58,137 nt of DNA from Nocardia asteroides (lineage in GTDB: Bacteria > Actinomycetota > Actinomycetes > Mycobacteriales > Mycobacteriaceae): positions 1 to 58,137 of the forward strand of contig CP082845.1 in assembly GCA_019930625.1 (NCBI GenBank), in the 5' to 3' direction. The notes beneath the pieces are model-generated. The model was not told where the DNA came from. It ran no database searches and saw nothing but the letters and a program-made list of their open reading frames with translations. Numbering within the stretch: position 1 is the stretch's first letter; each line of letters starts with the position of its first letter. Both the position numbers and the translations under genes were made by a program. This document shows, one piece after another, positions 23,625-32,055 of this stretch.

Positions 23625-25430
23625 TCACTTCCGCAGTTCGATCACCTGGGCGCCGTTGCCCGAGTGGCGCTGCGCGTCGTCTTCCAGCCAGTTGCGCACC
23701 GAGGTGAAGCCGACCTTGAGATCCCGCGCGATCCGGCTCGCCCCGTGCTCGGGGTGCTCGTCGTGACGGGCCAGCACGTGGGCGATCTGCTCGACCGAGG
23801 AACGCGCTCCGGTCGACCGGCGCACCTGGTGCGCCCGGGTCCACACCGATGCCGTGATCCCAGCGGGCGGTGCTCCGTGGGCGTCTGCTGCGTGGTGCTC
23901 CGCAGCGGAGCGGGTACGCGGGGTGCTCCGTTCGGCGCGAGCGTGCTCCGTAGCAACCTTGCGGTGCTCCGTGGGGTGCTCCGCAAGCTGCTCCGCAGCA
24001 GCGGAAGTGCTCCGCAGGGTGCTACGCGCGGATGCCGGGGTGCTCCGCTGGCTGCTCCGGAGACGGGCCGGACTGCTCGGTTCGTGCTCCGCACCCTGCT
24101 CCGTAGCAGTCGCTGAGTGCTCCGTAGCAGGGTGCTCCGCAGCGGTGCTCCGCTGCTCAGTGACCCGCGTAGCAGGGTGCTGTGCAGGCTGGCGGACCGG
24201 CGCGGTCTCCTCGGTGCCCGACTGGCCTGTCACCGGCTCTACCAGCCCGTCAGCAGGCACAGGCGTGGTCTGCGAGTCGTCCGGCTCGGTCGGGTGGGAC
24301 GCGGTCTCCGTCGCGCCCGCTGTGGCGCTCCGCAGACTGCTCAGTTCGTGCTCCGCAAGGTGCTCCGCAGACTGCTCCGTGGCGGTGCTCCGTTGCGCCG
24401 CAGGGTGCTCCATAGCGGCCAGGGTGCTCCACTCAGCAGGCAAGGTGCTCCGCACGGATACCGGGGTGCTCTGTTCGTGCTCCGTAGCAGCAACCATCGG
24501 GCGCGGCGTAGCAGGTGCTCCGTGAGGGTGCTCCACAGCGGTGCTCCGCTGGACGGGGCGCTCTGCTCCGGACTGCTCCGCAGCGGGCTTGGTGGTCGGT
24601 TGTGCGACGCGGCTGAGTTCGGCCAGGCGGTCGGTGATGTCGTCGTCGGCGGGCACCTCGGTGGAGGCGACCGCGATGGCGGCGCCGAGTCGCTTGGACA
24701 CCGCGTCCTGGGCGACCAGGGCCACGCCGATCATGATCGGCGCGACGGCGTGCACCGCGGCGTCGAACCAGGCGTGGGTGCGCAGGTATGGGTAGGTGTT
24801 CAACGTGATGGTCGCCGCCAGCAGTACCGCCTCGGTCCACCGGATCAGGGTCTCGCCTTCGGTGATCTTCCAGCGGGCCACCGCGTTGCCGGAGACCATG
24901 AACACCACCAGCACGGTGGAGATGAGTCCTTCGAGCAGGTAGCTGGCCCAGTACAGCGGGTCGGTGGGGCCGCCGGGTGCGACGTTGTGCTGGACGTTGA
25001 CTGCTGACCACACCATCGCGGCGGCCACGACGCCGGCCAGGGCGCGGCCGGACCACTTCTTGATGCGGTACAGGTTCGCCAGCTGCGCGTGCGGGCTGGC
25101 CTGGCGGCGCTGCTCAGCCAACGCCCGGCGGGCGGTCACCAAGTCCTGGGCGTCCGCGCGCAGGATCTCCGCGTGCGCGCGGCGCACCTGCTCCGCGGTC
25201 GACTCGGCGGTCTCGACCTGAGCGATCTGTTCGAGCCGTTCGTGCTCGCGGATCCGCTCCGCCACCGCACGATTGGCAGCGAGCTCCGCCTCCGACAGTG
25301 CTGCGGTCAGCGCCGGGTCGGCCTGGTGCGCCAGCCGTTCCCGCGCGGTGCGCACCCGGTCGGGCAGGGCGCCGACGACCAGGCTGTCGCCATCCGGTGG
25401 TGTGGTTCGGGGTTTCAATCGGGAGAACAT
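23625..25430 (-). CDS. repeat-rich membrane protein with C-terminal helix-turn-helix
   Basis: This is a 601-aa protein. Residues 20-110 are a charged coiled coil. About four membrane segments lie at 128-146, 161-181, 198-213 and 222-241. Residues about 270-500 are low complexity, built from EHP, RST and TEH units. At the DNA level this is an array with at least 19 exact copies of GTGCTCCG (plus-strand reading). The last 60 residues look like a helix-turn-helix (VEQIAHVLARHDEHPEHGASRIARDLKVGFTSVRNWL). The layout recalls DUF2637/Spd-like plasmid membrane proteins. It overlaps the coiled-coil gene by one base (TGATG). Confidence 0.7.
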   Translation of the reverse strand: MFSRLKPRTTPPDGDSLVVGALPDRVRTARERLAHQADPALTAALSEAELAANRAVAERIREHERLEQIAQVETAESTAEQVRRAHAEILRADAQDLVTARRALAEQRRQASPHAQLANLYRIKKWSGRALAGVVAAAMVWSAVNVQHNVAPGGPTDPLYWASYLLEGLISTVLVVFMVSGNAVARWKITEGETLIRWTEAVLLAATITLNTYPYLRTHAWFDAAVHAVAPIMIGVALVAQDAVSKRLGAAIAVASTEVPADDDITDRLAELSRVAQPTTKPAAEQSGAERPVQRSTAVEHPHGAPATPRPMVAATEHEQSTPVSVRSTLPAEWSTLAAMEHPAAQRSTATEQSAEHLAEHELSSLRSATAGATETASHPTEPDDSQTTPVPADGLVEPVTGQSGTEETAPVRQPAQHPATRVTEQRSTAAEHPATEHSATATEQGAEHEPSSPARLRSSQRSTPASARSTLRSTSAAAEQLAEHPTEHRKVATEHARAERSTPRTRSAAEHHAADAHGAPPAGITASVWTRAHQVRRSTGARSSVEQIAHVLARHDEHPEHGASRIARDLKVGFTSVRNWLEDDAQRHSGNGAQVIELRK

Positions 25431-26833
25431 CAGCGGGAACCTTTCTCGGTGGCGGCCGCGGCGTCGAGGGCTCGTTGCAGGGCCTGGATCTGGGTCTCGT
25501 GGGTGGCTTGGATGCGGGCGATCTCGGCGGCGTGGTCGGTGCGCAGCTGCTCGCGGTCGGCGCGGGCCTCGGCGCGGGCGCTGATCAGTTCCTCACGCAG
25601 GCGCCCGATTTCGGTGCGATCGGCGGCGGCCTGAGCCTTCGCCTCCTCGCGGATGGTGTCGACCTGGGCGCGCAGGTCTTCTCGTTCGCTGCGGGCCTGC
25701 TCGCGAACCTGGGCGAGATCGGTACGCAACCGATCGGCCTCGGCGCGGGCGTCGGCGGCGGCCTGCTCGGCGACGGCCTGGGCGGACTCGGCGCGGACGC
25801 GGGCCTGCTCGGCTTCCTCGCGGGTGTCGTTGGCTTGGGTGATCTGGAGGGCCGCATCGTGCTCGACGCGGTCGACACGCTCAGCTGCCGCGCGGTCGAC
25901 GGCGGCGATGCGTTCGGCTGATTCTGCCTCTACCGCAGCGATCCGGGAAGCCGATTCCCTGCGCACCTGCTCGACCTCGTCGCGCGCGGCGTCGACGAGA
26001 GCCTGATACTCGGCGATCCGCGCGTCCCGCTCGGCCAGCGCCGCGGCGACCCGGTCGGCGGCATCGCGCTCGGCCTGCTCGGCGCGATCGTTCGCGGCTT
26101 GCTCGGCTGCCACGATTCGGGCGTCGGCATCGCTGCGCGCCTGCTCGACCTCGCCGCGGGCGGTATCGACCGCGGCCTGATGCTCAGCGATACGGGCGTC
26201 AGCCTCGGCCAGGCGTTCGTCTCGCTCAGCGAGGGCGTCCAGCGCTGCACCCTCGGCCAGCTCCTTGTCCTCCAAGGCGCGGTCACGTTCGCGGCGGGCG
26301 GCGATGGCCTCGGCTTCAACCTCGGCCGCTGCGGCGCGAGCGGCGTCGACCTCGGCTTGGGACTCGGCACGGATACGGGTCACCTCCGCAACCGCAGCGT
26401 CCGGATCCCCGGCGGTGGCGACGATCTCGGCGACGCGGTCGACCAGCTCGGTCTGCTGGCGGCGGTGGGCGGTAGTGATCATCTCCCACTGCGCCAACAG
26501 TTCGGACAGGCTGGCCCGCGCCGAAGTCACCGGCCGCGGCGCCGGACGCTGGACCTTCGGCGTGGCACCGCCGGCGGCCTCGAGCTGCAGCTCACGGCGG
26601 CGCTGGAACGCCGTCGCACGGTCGTGACGCCGCCGCTCCCCGTCCGGATCGATATGGAACTCCCCGCAATATTCCGACCTCCGGCCCCGGCCCGGCGCCG
26701 GGGGTGGCAGCGGGTGCCCCGCCGCCACCCAATCCCCAGTCGCGGTGTCGTAGGCGACCGGGAACTGGCATACACGCTGCTCAGCGGCAGCATCGCCCCC
26801 GGTTTCCCCCGGGGCGGTCTCTGAATTCGTCAC
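25430..26833 (-). CDS. KfrA-like long coiled-coil protein with N-terminal Cys motif
   Basis: This is a 467-aa protein starting at GTG 26833. An N-terminal segment with CQFPVAYD and YCGEFHIDPDGERRRHDRATAFQRRREL suggests a small zinc- or DNA-binding head. From about residue 110 to the end it is an uninterrupted Ala/Glu/Arg/Asp coiled coil. This shape matches KfrA-type plasmid proteins that polymerise and help partition or local DNA organisation. It is divergent from parA and shares the 366-bp control region with it, which supports a role in plasmid stability. Family assignment rests on shape, not on a motif. Confidence 0.65.
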   Translation of the reverse strand: MTNSETAPGETGGDAAAEQRVCQFPVAYDTATGDWVAAGHPLPPPAPGRGRRSEYCGEFHIDPDGERRRHDRATAFQRRRELQLEAAGGATPKVQRPAPRPVTSARASLSELLAQWEMITTAHRRQQTELVDRVAEIVATAGDPDAAVAEVTRIRAESQAEVDAARAAAAEVEAEAIAARRERDRALEDKELAEGAALDALAERDERLAEADARIAEHQAAVDTARGEVEQARSDADARIVAAEQAANDRAEQAERDAADRVAAALAERDARIAEYQALVDAARDEVEQVRRESASRIAAVEAESAERIAAVDRAAAERVDRVEHDAALQITQANDTREEAEQARVRAESAQAVAEQAAADARAEADRLRTDLAQVREQARSEREDLRAQVDTIREEAKAQAAADRTEIGRLREELISARAEARADREQLRTDHAAEIARIQATHETQIQALQRALDAAAATEKGSR

Positions 26834-26910
26834 TCACCGATTCTATCATATATGTTTTCGTTCATTGTTTTAACGTTGAAGATTTACGTTTTAAAAGAAC
26901 GTTATTCAGC
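26834..26910. promoter_or_regulatory. AT-rich divergent control region
   Basis: This stretch is far more AT-rich than the surroundings and contains repeated AACGTT/GTTTTAA words (GTTTTAACGTT, CGTTTTAAAAG, AACGTT). It lies in the gap between the coiled-coil gene and parA, and probably holds the promoters and operators of both. No gene was found in the rest of the 26834-27199 gap. Confidence 0.5.
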
Positions 26911-27142
26911 TCACCGGGCGGCGACCGGCGGTGGCTCGTTCGGCCGGTCGCGCCGCGGGAAGAGCTCGATGACCAGGACTTCGCCGAGAGGCGGGGGTTG
27001 CGCAGGGGGAGAAGCGCCTCGTGGGTCGGTGTCGTCGTTCTCCTCGCCGCCCACAGCGCGGTATCGTCTCGGCTGAATCGAGCCAGGTCGCAGCCCTGTC
27101 CGATAGGGCGCGAGACGAAGTGCTCGCTTCCCATTCGCCGCA

Positions 27143-27177
27143 CCCGGCCCGTGGAAAGACTCTTTCCACGGGCCGGG
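27143..27177. promoter_or_regulatory. parS-like palindrome 2
   Basis: This is a perfect palindrome with 17-bp arms (CCCGGCCCGTGGAAAGA and its complement) around a central C. It shares the TGGAAAGA-TCTTTCCA core with two other sites. It ends 22 bases before the parA start, so it could also autoregulate parAB. Confidence 0.7.
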
Positions 27178-27199
27178 GCTTAGCTAGGAGTCACAGCCC

Positions 27200-27919
27200 A
27201 TGACGACGGCAGACACACGCCGAGTCCTGCGAGTCCTGTTCTCGACGTTGAAGGGCGGCCCCGGTAAGACGACCAGCGCGATCCTGACGGCCGTCGCACT
27301 GGTGCGCCGGGGCCTGAAGGTGGTCGTCATTTGCGCCGATACCCGCACGCGCGGCGCGACCGACTGGGTGCAGGAGGCGGAGCGGGTCGGGGACCGGGTG
27401 CCGTTCCAGCTCGCGATCTGGCATGAGAGCGACGGGCCACTGTCGCAGTACGCCAGGACGACCGAGCGCTCGACTGGCGCCGATGTGGTGATCATCGATA
27501 CCGGCGGCGAACAGCCGGAGAACTTCACCCACGGCTGCCTGTACGCGGACTGGCTGATCTGCCCGGTCGGCCCGTTCCGTGCCGAGCTGCGGCGGCTGGT
27601 GCCGACCTATCAGAGCGCGGTCGCGGTGAACGACTCCGGTTCCCCGCTCGAGGTCAGTGTCCTGCTGACCCGCTGCCCGGCCGCGCACAAGGGCAAGGCC
27701 AAGGAAGCCCGCGAAGTGCTCACCTCGAACCTGGTCAGCGACGCCGGCGAGCTGGATCCCGACACCCCGTACGCGCTGGGCTTGGACGTGATGAACACCG
27801 AGATCTCGCGCGGCGTCGCCTACGACGAGTTCTACGGCCTCATCCCCGAAGACGTCGGCGAGTACGACGACCTGGCGGAGGAGATCCTGGCCCGCCAGCG
27901 CGCAGACGAGGCGGCCTGA
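27200..27919 (+). CDS. parA: ParA-family partition ATPase
   Basis: This is a 239-aa ATPase. The deviant Walker A, KGGPGKTT, is at residues 18-25, followed by VVVICADTRTRGATDW. ADVVIIDTGGE is the Walker B region. The lack of an N-terminal DNA-binding domain makes it a small, type Ib-like ParA. AGGAG lies 9 bases before the ATG. Its stop overlaps the parB start (TGATG). It would form ATP-dependent patches on the nucleoid that move ParB-bound plasmid copies apart. Confidence 0.9.
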   Translation: MTTADTRRVLRVLFSTLKGGPGKTTSAILTAVALVRRGLKVVVICADTRTRGATDWVQEAERVGDRVPFQLAIWHESDGPLSQYARTTERSTGADVVIIDTGGEQPENFTHGCLYADWLICPVGPFRAELRRLVPTYQSAVAVNDSGSPLEVSVLLTRCPAAHKGKAKEAREVLTSNLVSDAGELDPDTPYALGLDVMNTEISRGVAYDEFYGLIPEDVGEYDDLAEEILARQRADEAA

Positions 27920-28899
27920 TGCCCGCGCCGAGCCGACCGAAGAGGAACCGCGGCGGATCCGGTGGTTTACCGTCTACGGCGCACAGCGATACCGCGGAGA
28001 TCGTCTCGGCTGTGCTGACCACCGCGCGAGCCGAGGTCTCGACCAACGGTGCGTCCGCCACTCCCCCGCCGGCCTCCCCGGCGGACGCGCTGCTGGCGGA
28101 GTTCGCGCACAGGCCGGACAACCCGCGGTGGGCGCGTGAGTACGACCCGGAAGCCGATCCGGAGCTGGCGGCCTTCGCCGCGACGGTCGACGAGTTCGGC
28201 ATCCTGCAGGCGGTGACAGTGTGCTCGCGGGAGGCGTGGCTGGAACACCATCCCGGCGACAAGTTCGACGACGAGGTCCGCTTCGTCGTCATCATGGGCA
28301 ACCGCAGGCTCGCCACCGCCCGGCACAAGAAGGTCGCCAGGCTGCCGTTCCACCGCAATGACGCGCTCGCCGATCCGAGGCTGAGCAAGGAAAGCGGGAT
28401 CATCGAGAACTACCACCGCAAGCCCTACGACCCGATCCGTGAGGGCGGCGAGATGGCCGCGGTGCTCGCATTGACCGGCGAGAGTAAGCGGGCCTTCGCC
28501 GAGCGAATGGGAATCTCCCACACCCAGGTGAACCAGCGCCTGCAGCTGCTCGAGTTGATCCCCGAGTTCCAGGGCATGGTGTCGGACCTGGCGATGCCGG
28601 TGCAGAAAGCGCTCAAACTCGCCGTGCTCACCGCTGAGGACCAGCGTGCGCTGCTGGACCTCGGCCAGCCCTACGACCCCGGCTGGCTCATCACCGAGCC
28701 GGAGTCCGGCGCCGAAGCTGACGGCGAGGATGGAAAGAGTCTTTCCACGACTGCGGCAGTGAAGATTCCCAAGAGCAGCACACCCGACGACGTCGCCCAG
28801 GTGCTGCGCGACAAGCTCGACCCAGCTCTTCTCGATGCAGTCCTGAACATCCTTACCGGGGATGCGTCACTGCGCGACTACACCGCACACGCTGACTAG
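27919..28899 (+). CDS. parB: ParB-family partition protein
   Basis: This is a 326-aa protein. The ParB/Srx-type core has VVIMGNRRLATARH (residues 123-136, the nucleotide-binding motif) and IIENYHRKPYDPIREG (161-176). A helix-turn-helix follows (SKRAFAERMGISHTQVNQRLQLLELI, 189-214). A short C-terminal domain ends the protein. It is translationally coupled to parA. A parS-like palindrome (28731-28747) lies inside the 3' part of the gene, and the two others flank the region. This makes ParB the likely binder of these sites. Confidence 0.88.
   Translation: MPAPSRPKRNRGGSGGLPSTAHSDTAEIVSAVLTTARAEVSTNGASATPPPASPADALLAEFAHRPDNPRWAREYDPEADPELAAFAATVDEFGILQAVTVCSREAWLEHHPGDKFDDEVRFVVIMGNRRLATARHKKVARLPFHRNDALADPRLSKESGIIENYHRKPYDPIREGGEMAAVLALTGESKRAFAERMGISHTQVNQRLQLLELIPEFQGMVSDLAMPVQKALKLAVLTAEDQRALLDLGQPYDPGWLITEPESGAEADGEDGKSLSTTAAVKIPKSSTPDDVAQVLRDKLDPALLDAVLNILTGDASLRDYTAHAD
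28731..28747. promoter_or_regulatory. parS-like palindrome 3, inside parB
   Basis: TGGAAAGA-G-TCTTTCCA is identical to the core of the other two sites read on the opposite strand. It lies within the coding sequence for the linker before the ParB C-terminal domain. Confidence 0.6.
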
Positions 28900-29045
28900 G
28901 TGCGCTGTCCCAGGACATCGCTCCACGACACTCACAACACTGTCCAGCCGGGCGGTCAGGGCGCGCGGACTGAGCAGCGACGCGAAGCTTCGACTGTCCA
29001 GTTCCTCGGGTTCGTAGGCCATCCGGTGGATTACTTGCGGCAGCG

Positions 29046-30992
29046 TCACTCTGGTGGTCCAGCGGCTATCTGGGCGGCCCAGATAGCCTCGTCCAGGCCG
29101 GAGTCCAGGTCCCAGGGCGCGAGCTGCACGGTCGGCTCAGCGCCGCTGTCGTGGTCGGCGGGGATGTGGTGGCGTAGCTCGAGCCAGGCGTGCCATTCGG
29201 CGCGCTGGCGTTGGATCCGGGCGAGGAATTCGGTGCGTACGTCGTGCAGGCCGTGGGCGGCGGCGATGTCGTCGAGCGTGGTCTCGCCGGGGGAGACGGT
29301 GCCGCGGCCGCGTGTGATGAGCCCTGCTTGGGCGAGAACGGCGAGGGTGTCGTAGCCGGTGCTGCGACCGACGCCCGCGGCCGCGAGTACGTCGGCGACG
29401 TTGGTGAGGCCGGTGTCGACGATCAGCTGGTAGACCGCGCGGTGGTGCAGCCCGAGCACTTTCCAGGCGTCATGGACCGGCCGTAGCTGCACCCGGTCGG
29501 CCGGCACCGGTGCCACGGCCTGGTCCAGTTCCGGGCCGCTGTAGGCGGTGACCAGGCTGTAGCAGTCCGCGTCCCGGTGCACCGCGCGGCGGATCCGCAG
29601 GATCGGGCTGCCTGGCCGCTCCCGCAGGTCCGCCAGCACATCAGCGACCGTCCCGACCGACAGCAGTCCCGCGAAACCGGCTAAGGCGCGCACACCAACG
29701 GCGACCAGTGGTGTGCCATCCCGGCCTGTCTTGCCCGCGACCAGCGCGGCGTAGGCCAGTGCGTCGAGCACGGCGAGCACTGCCCAGCGGTGTGGTTGAC
29801 CGGGCCAGGTCTGGTGGACCCAGGCGTGTGCTGTGGCAAGCCAGCGGGAGTGGGTATCGCTGTGCAGCGGAGCAGATTTCGAGCCGTAGGTAGCTGTGGG
29901 GGGTGTGAGAGTTCCTAACCTGTGTTCGGGAGACCGGACTAATGCGCTGGCTGTGATCCAACGGGTACAGATGCGCTCCCAGTCAGCGGTCAACGCCTCG
30001 TCGGGGCGGCGGTAGTGCGCGTACGCGCCCGCCAACCCTTGCCAGGTGCCGTCGCGGCGGGCGCGCACGTCATCAAGGCTCCAGCCGCGTTTCGCGCACG
30101 CGGCCAGGACGCTGGCGCGCGCCTCCGACCGGGAGGGCCAGCGGCCATCGGCGGGCATGACGCCGATGGTGGCGAAAGCTTCTACGGGGCTTGGGATGGG
30201 GCTTCTCCAGCGCCAGGGCGCGCGCAGCCGCGCCGAGCTGCCCGCGCCCTCCCACAGGTCCGCAGACAGCTCCACAGGGGCGGCAGACGTCTGCCCGGGG
30301 GTGGTGTGGTCGGGGCCGACACCCAAGTACTCCCGCAGCCGCGCGAGCAGACCAGGCTCCGCGCCCTGGCATAGTGCGGCCGCCGCCTCGTCGACGGCGC
30401 CGTCCAGCTCACGAACCGCGCCGTCGCGGGTCGCCGACCCGGGCGGGGTGATCGCACCCGTTTTCGGGTTGAGCATCAGGCCGATATCCAGCGTCGGCAA
30501 CCGCGAGCCCAGCAGGCGCATGACCGGCTCGATCTCGTCGCGACTGTGGGTCTCACCAGCAGCGAAGGCCGCGATGACGTGGCGGCCGCGGTTATTCGGG
30601 TTGAGATCGGACACCGGGACCGCGCCACAGGCCCGCAGCCACGCTTTCGCGTAGGCCACGTCCTGGGCCACCTGCACCGGACCATGGCGTTTGGTGTCGA
30701 AATCCAGCGCCAGCAACCGGGTGCGGTGCGCGGCGTCGTAGACCGGCACCGCGGCCGGGCCCGCCGGCGGGCGCCGAGTCAGCCGCCGAGTCGACACCGT
30801 GGTGTTCGTGTCCGGGTCGATCAGCCGCATCGACGGCCGCGCCGCGATCAGCGGGGCGAGAGTCGCCCAGGCCAGCTCACGAGCCACATCGGCGGGAGCT
30901 GGAACGTCCGTGTCTGTGTCAGGTAGCGGGAAGAGCGCTGGACGCAAATTGTGACCTGCGGCCTCGGCCGCATCACTTGGTCGCGTCCTCAC
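29046..30992 (-). CDS. plasmid replication initiator with primase-like N-terminus
   Basis: This is a 648-aa protein. The N-terminal region resembles archaeo-eukaryotic primase domains: LLALDFDTKRHG supplies the two acidic residues (Asp97, Asp99) and NNRGRHVIAAF the histidine motif. The middle has helicase-loader-like, Trp-rich helices. The C-terminal 150 residues contain a winged helix (VADVLAAAGVGRSTGYDTLAVLAQAGLITRG). Primase-type Rep proteins drive replication of several actinobacterial plasmids. With no other Rep candidate and a neighbouring par locus, this is the likely initiator. The origin is not located. Confidence 0.72.
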   Translation of the reverse strand: MRTRPSDAAEAAGHNLRPALFPLPDTDTDVPAPADVARELAWATLAPLIAARPSMRLIDPDTNTTVSTRRLTRRPPAGPAAVPVYDAAHRTRLLALDFDTKRHGPVQVAQDVAYAKAWLRACGAVPVSDLNPNNRGRHVIAAFAAGETHSRDEIEPVMRLLGSRLPTLDIGLMLNPKTGAITPPGSATRDGAVRELDGAVDEAAAALCQGAEPGLLARLREYLGVGPDHTTPGQTSAAPVELSADLWEGAGSSARLRAPWRWRSPIPSPVEAFATIGVMPADGRWPSRSEARASVLAACAKRGWSLDDVRARRDGTWQGLAGAYAHYRRPDEALTADWERICTRWITASALVRSPEHRLGTLTPPTATYGSKSAPLHSDTHSRWLATAHAWVHQTWPGQPHRWAVLAVLDALAYAALVAGKTGRDGTPLVAVGVRALAGFAGLLSVGTVADVLADLRERPGSPILRIRRAVHRDADCYSLVTAYSGPELDQAVAPVPADRVQLRPVHDAWKVLGLHHRAVYQLIVDTGLTNVADVLAAAGVGRSTGYDTLAVLAQAGLITRGRGTVSPGETTLDDIAAAHGLHDVRTEFLARIQRQRAEWHAWLELRHHIPADHDSGAEPTVQLAPWDLDSGLDEAIWAAQIAAGPPE

Positions 30993-31050
30993 GAGCTTGC
31001 TACCCTTGGATCGCTTCGCAACAAGCGTGGTCCTAAGGGGCCTTTGAAGA

Positions 31051-31074
31051 GCCTCCCAGCGCCAACTGGGAGGC
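31051..31074 (-). terminator. hairpin between RHH regulator and rep genes
   Basis: GCCTCCCAG pairs with CTGGGAGGC around a 6-base loop. A second, 7-bp inverted repeat (CTAGCCC/GGGCTAG) lies near 31098-31119. Either could limit read-through into rep or act in copy control. Confidence 0.55.
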
Positions 31075-31128
31075 CTTCGTCATTTATGGGGTCTTCCTAG
31101 CCCGATGCGATGGGCTAGAACTCCGGCA

Positions 31129-31335
31129 TTAGGCCGGGCGCTTCAAATCCTCCTGTTGCTCGTCGGGAACACCGGGGTACGGGGGCAAGCCAAGTTCGCG
31201 CCTCAAAGCGATCTCATAGATCGCCCGCTTGTTGATCCCACGTGCGGTGACCGCCTCGTCGATGGCGTTGGCGACTTCACGTGAGATGTCCAATCCGATC
31301 TTTTTCGTGGGCGGAAGCGTTCTCGGTCGACCCAT
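31129..31335 (-). CDS. ribbon-helix-helix regulator
   Basis: This 68-aa protein starts at ATG 31335. MGRPRTLPPTKKIGLDISREVANAIDEAVTARGINKRAIYEIALRREL is a CopG/Arc-type ribbon-helix-helix pattern: a short strand followed by two helices. It lies directly upstream of rep on the same strand and has an inverted repeat in its own leader. By analogy with CopG-type proteins it could repress its own gene and rep to hold copy number. An in-frame start at 31398 is less likely. Confidence 0.7.
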   Translation of the reverse strand: MGRPRTLPPTKKIGLDISREVANAIDEAVTARGINKRAIYEIALRRELGLPPYPGVPDEQQEDLKRPA

Positions 31336-31346
31336 GCGCTTATTCC

Positions 31347-31363
31347 TAGGGGAAACAACCCTA
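31347..31363. promoter_or_regulatory. possible operator of the RHH regulator
   Basis: TAGGG (31347-31351) and CCCTA (31359-31363) form an inverted repeat 12 bases upstream of the RHH start codon. IS21 inserted 45 bases further out. Confidence 0.35.
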
Positions 31364-31538
31364 ATGGTGGGGGAGGCGCGCCGGTACGCGATCCACACGC
31401 CTGGTGTTGGCTATGTCAATCTGAAGCGGCCCCGGTGTGACGGGTTGAGTTGGCCCCGGCTGTTCGGTTCGGGGGTGTTCAACTGGCCTCCCAGGCGTGG
31501 GGATCGCGGGATGTAGTGGACTCTTAGGGTTTCTCCTC

Positions 31539-31991
31539 ATGGGCTGGAACATCGAGGTCGTCGGTGTGCGGACGGGTGAGTTCGCCGCCGCAATACCGGA
31601 TGTGTTTGTTCCGACGAGCACCACGATGGGCTTCGAGGACGCGATCTCTGGAGCCCGTGCGCCGCATCTGTGCGCGGCCAGGGTCGGCGACTGGGTCTTC
31701 GTGGTCGACGTCGCCTGCCGGCTGTCGGGGAGCGTCGGTTACCTGGTCGAGGCATCGGCGACGACCGACCTTCACCTTGTGCGGATCGCTGATGAGCCGA
31801 TCGCCGCGCACTACCGCAACGGCCGGCAGGTCAGGGAGGCGCAGGGGCGCACTGCGTGTCTGGAGCTGGCGCCTCGCGATGACCGAGACGGTGAGCTGTG
31901 TGCGATGGATCTGTTTGCCGGGAGTACCGGCGTGGACTTTCGCCAGGACCTGTGGAGCGCAGAGTTCACGCTCTTCGAACTCGATCTTTGA
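31539..31991 (+). CDS. IS21 passenger protein, unknown function
   Basis: I do not recognise this 150-aa protein. It is acidic and probably beta-rich (HLCAARVGDWVFVVDVACRL, VGYLVEASATTDLHLVRIADEP, FTLFELDL). No membrane segment is present. It starts at ATG 31539 with a weak upstream site and lies inside the IS21 ends, convergent with istB. IS21 elements normally carry only istA and istB, so it was picked up. A defence, toxin or immunity function is possible for such cargo, but no motif supports one. Confidence 0.6.
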   Translation: MGWNIEVVGVRTGEFAAAIPDVFVPTSTTMGFEDAISGARAPHLCAARVGDWVFVVDVACRLSGSVGYLVEASATTDLHLVRIADEPIAAHYRNGRQVREAQGRTACLELAPRDDRDGELCAMDLFAGSTGVDFRQDLWSAEFTLFELDL

Positions 31992-32055
31992 GGAATCGCG
32001 AATTACTCCTGCGACTGAAATTGATGTCGGGCCGGATGTGGGCGACGAATGTCGG

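Noticed and set aside
23870..24560. CRISPR-like regular repeats
   Set aside because: The repeated word is 8-13 bp, spacing is irregular and it lies inside a coding frame. No cas genes are present.
26852..27203. Small frames between the coiled-coil gene and parA
   Set aside because: They cover the AT-rich control region and the parS-like palindrome; composition is not protein-like.
29046..30992. Assignment of this protein as a conjugative primase rather than Rep
   Set aside because: A separate DnaG-type primase is in the transfer operon, and this gene lies beside par and an RHH regulator, which favours Rep.
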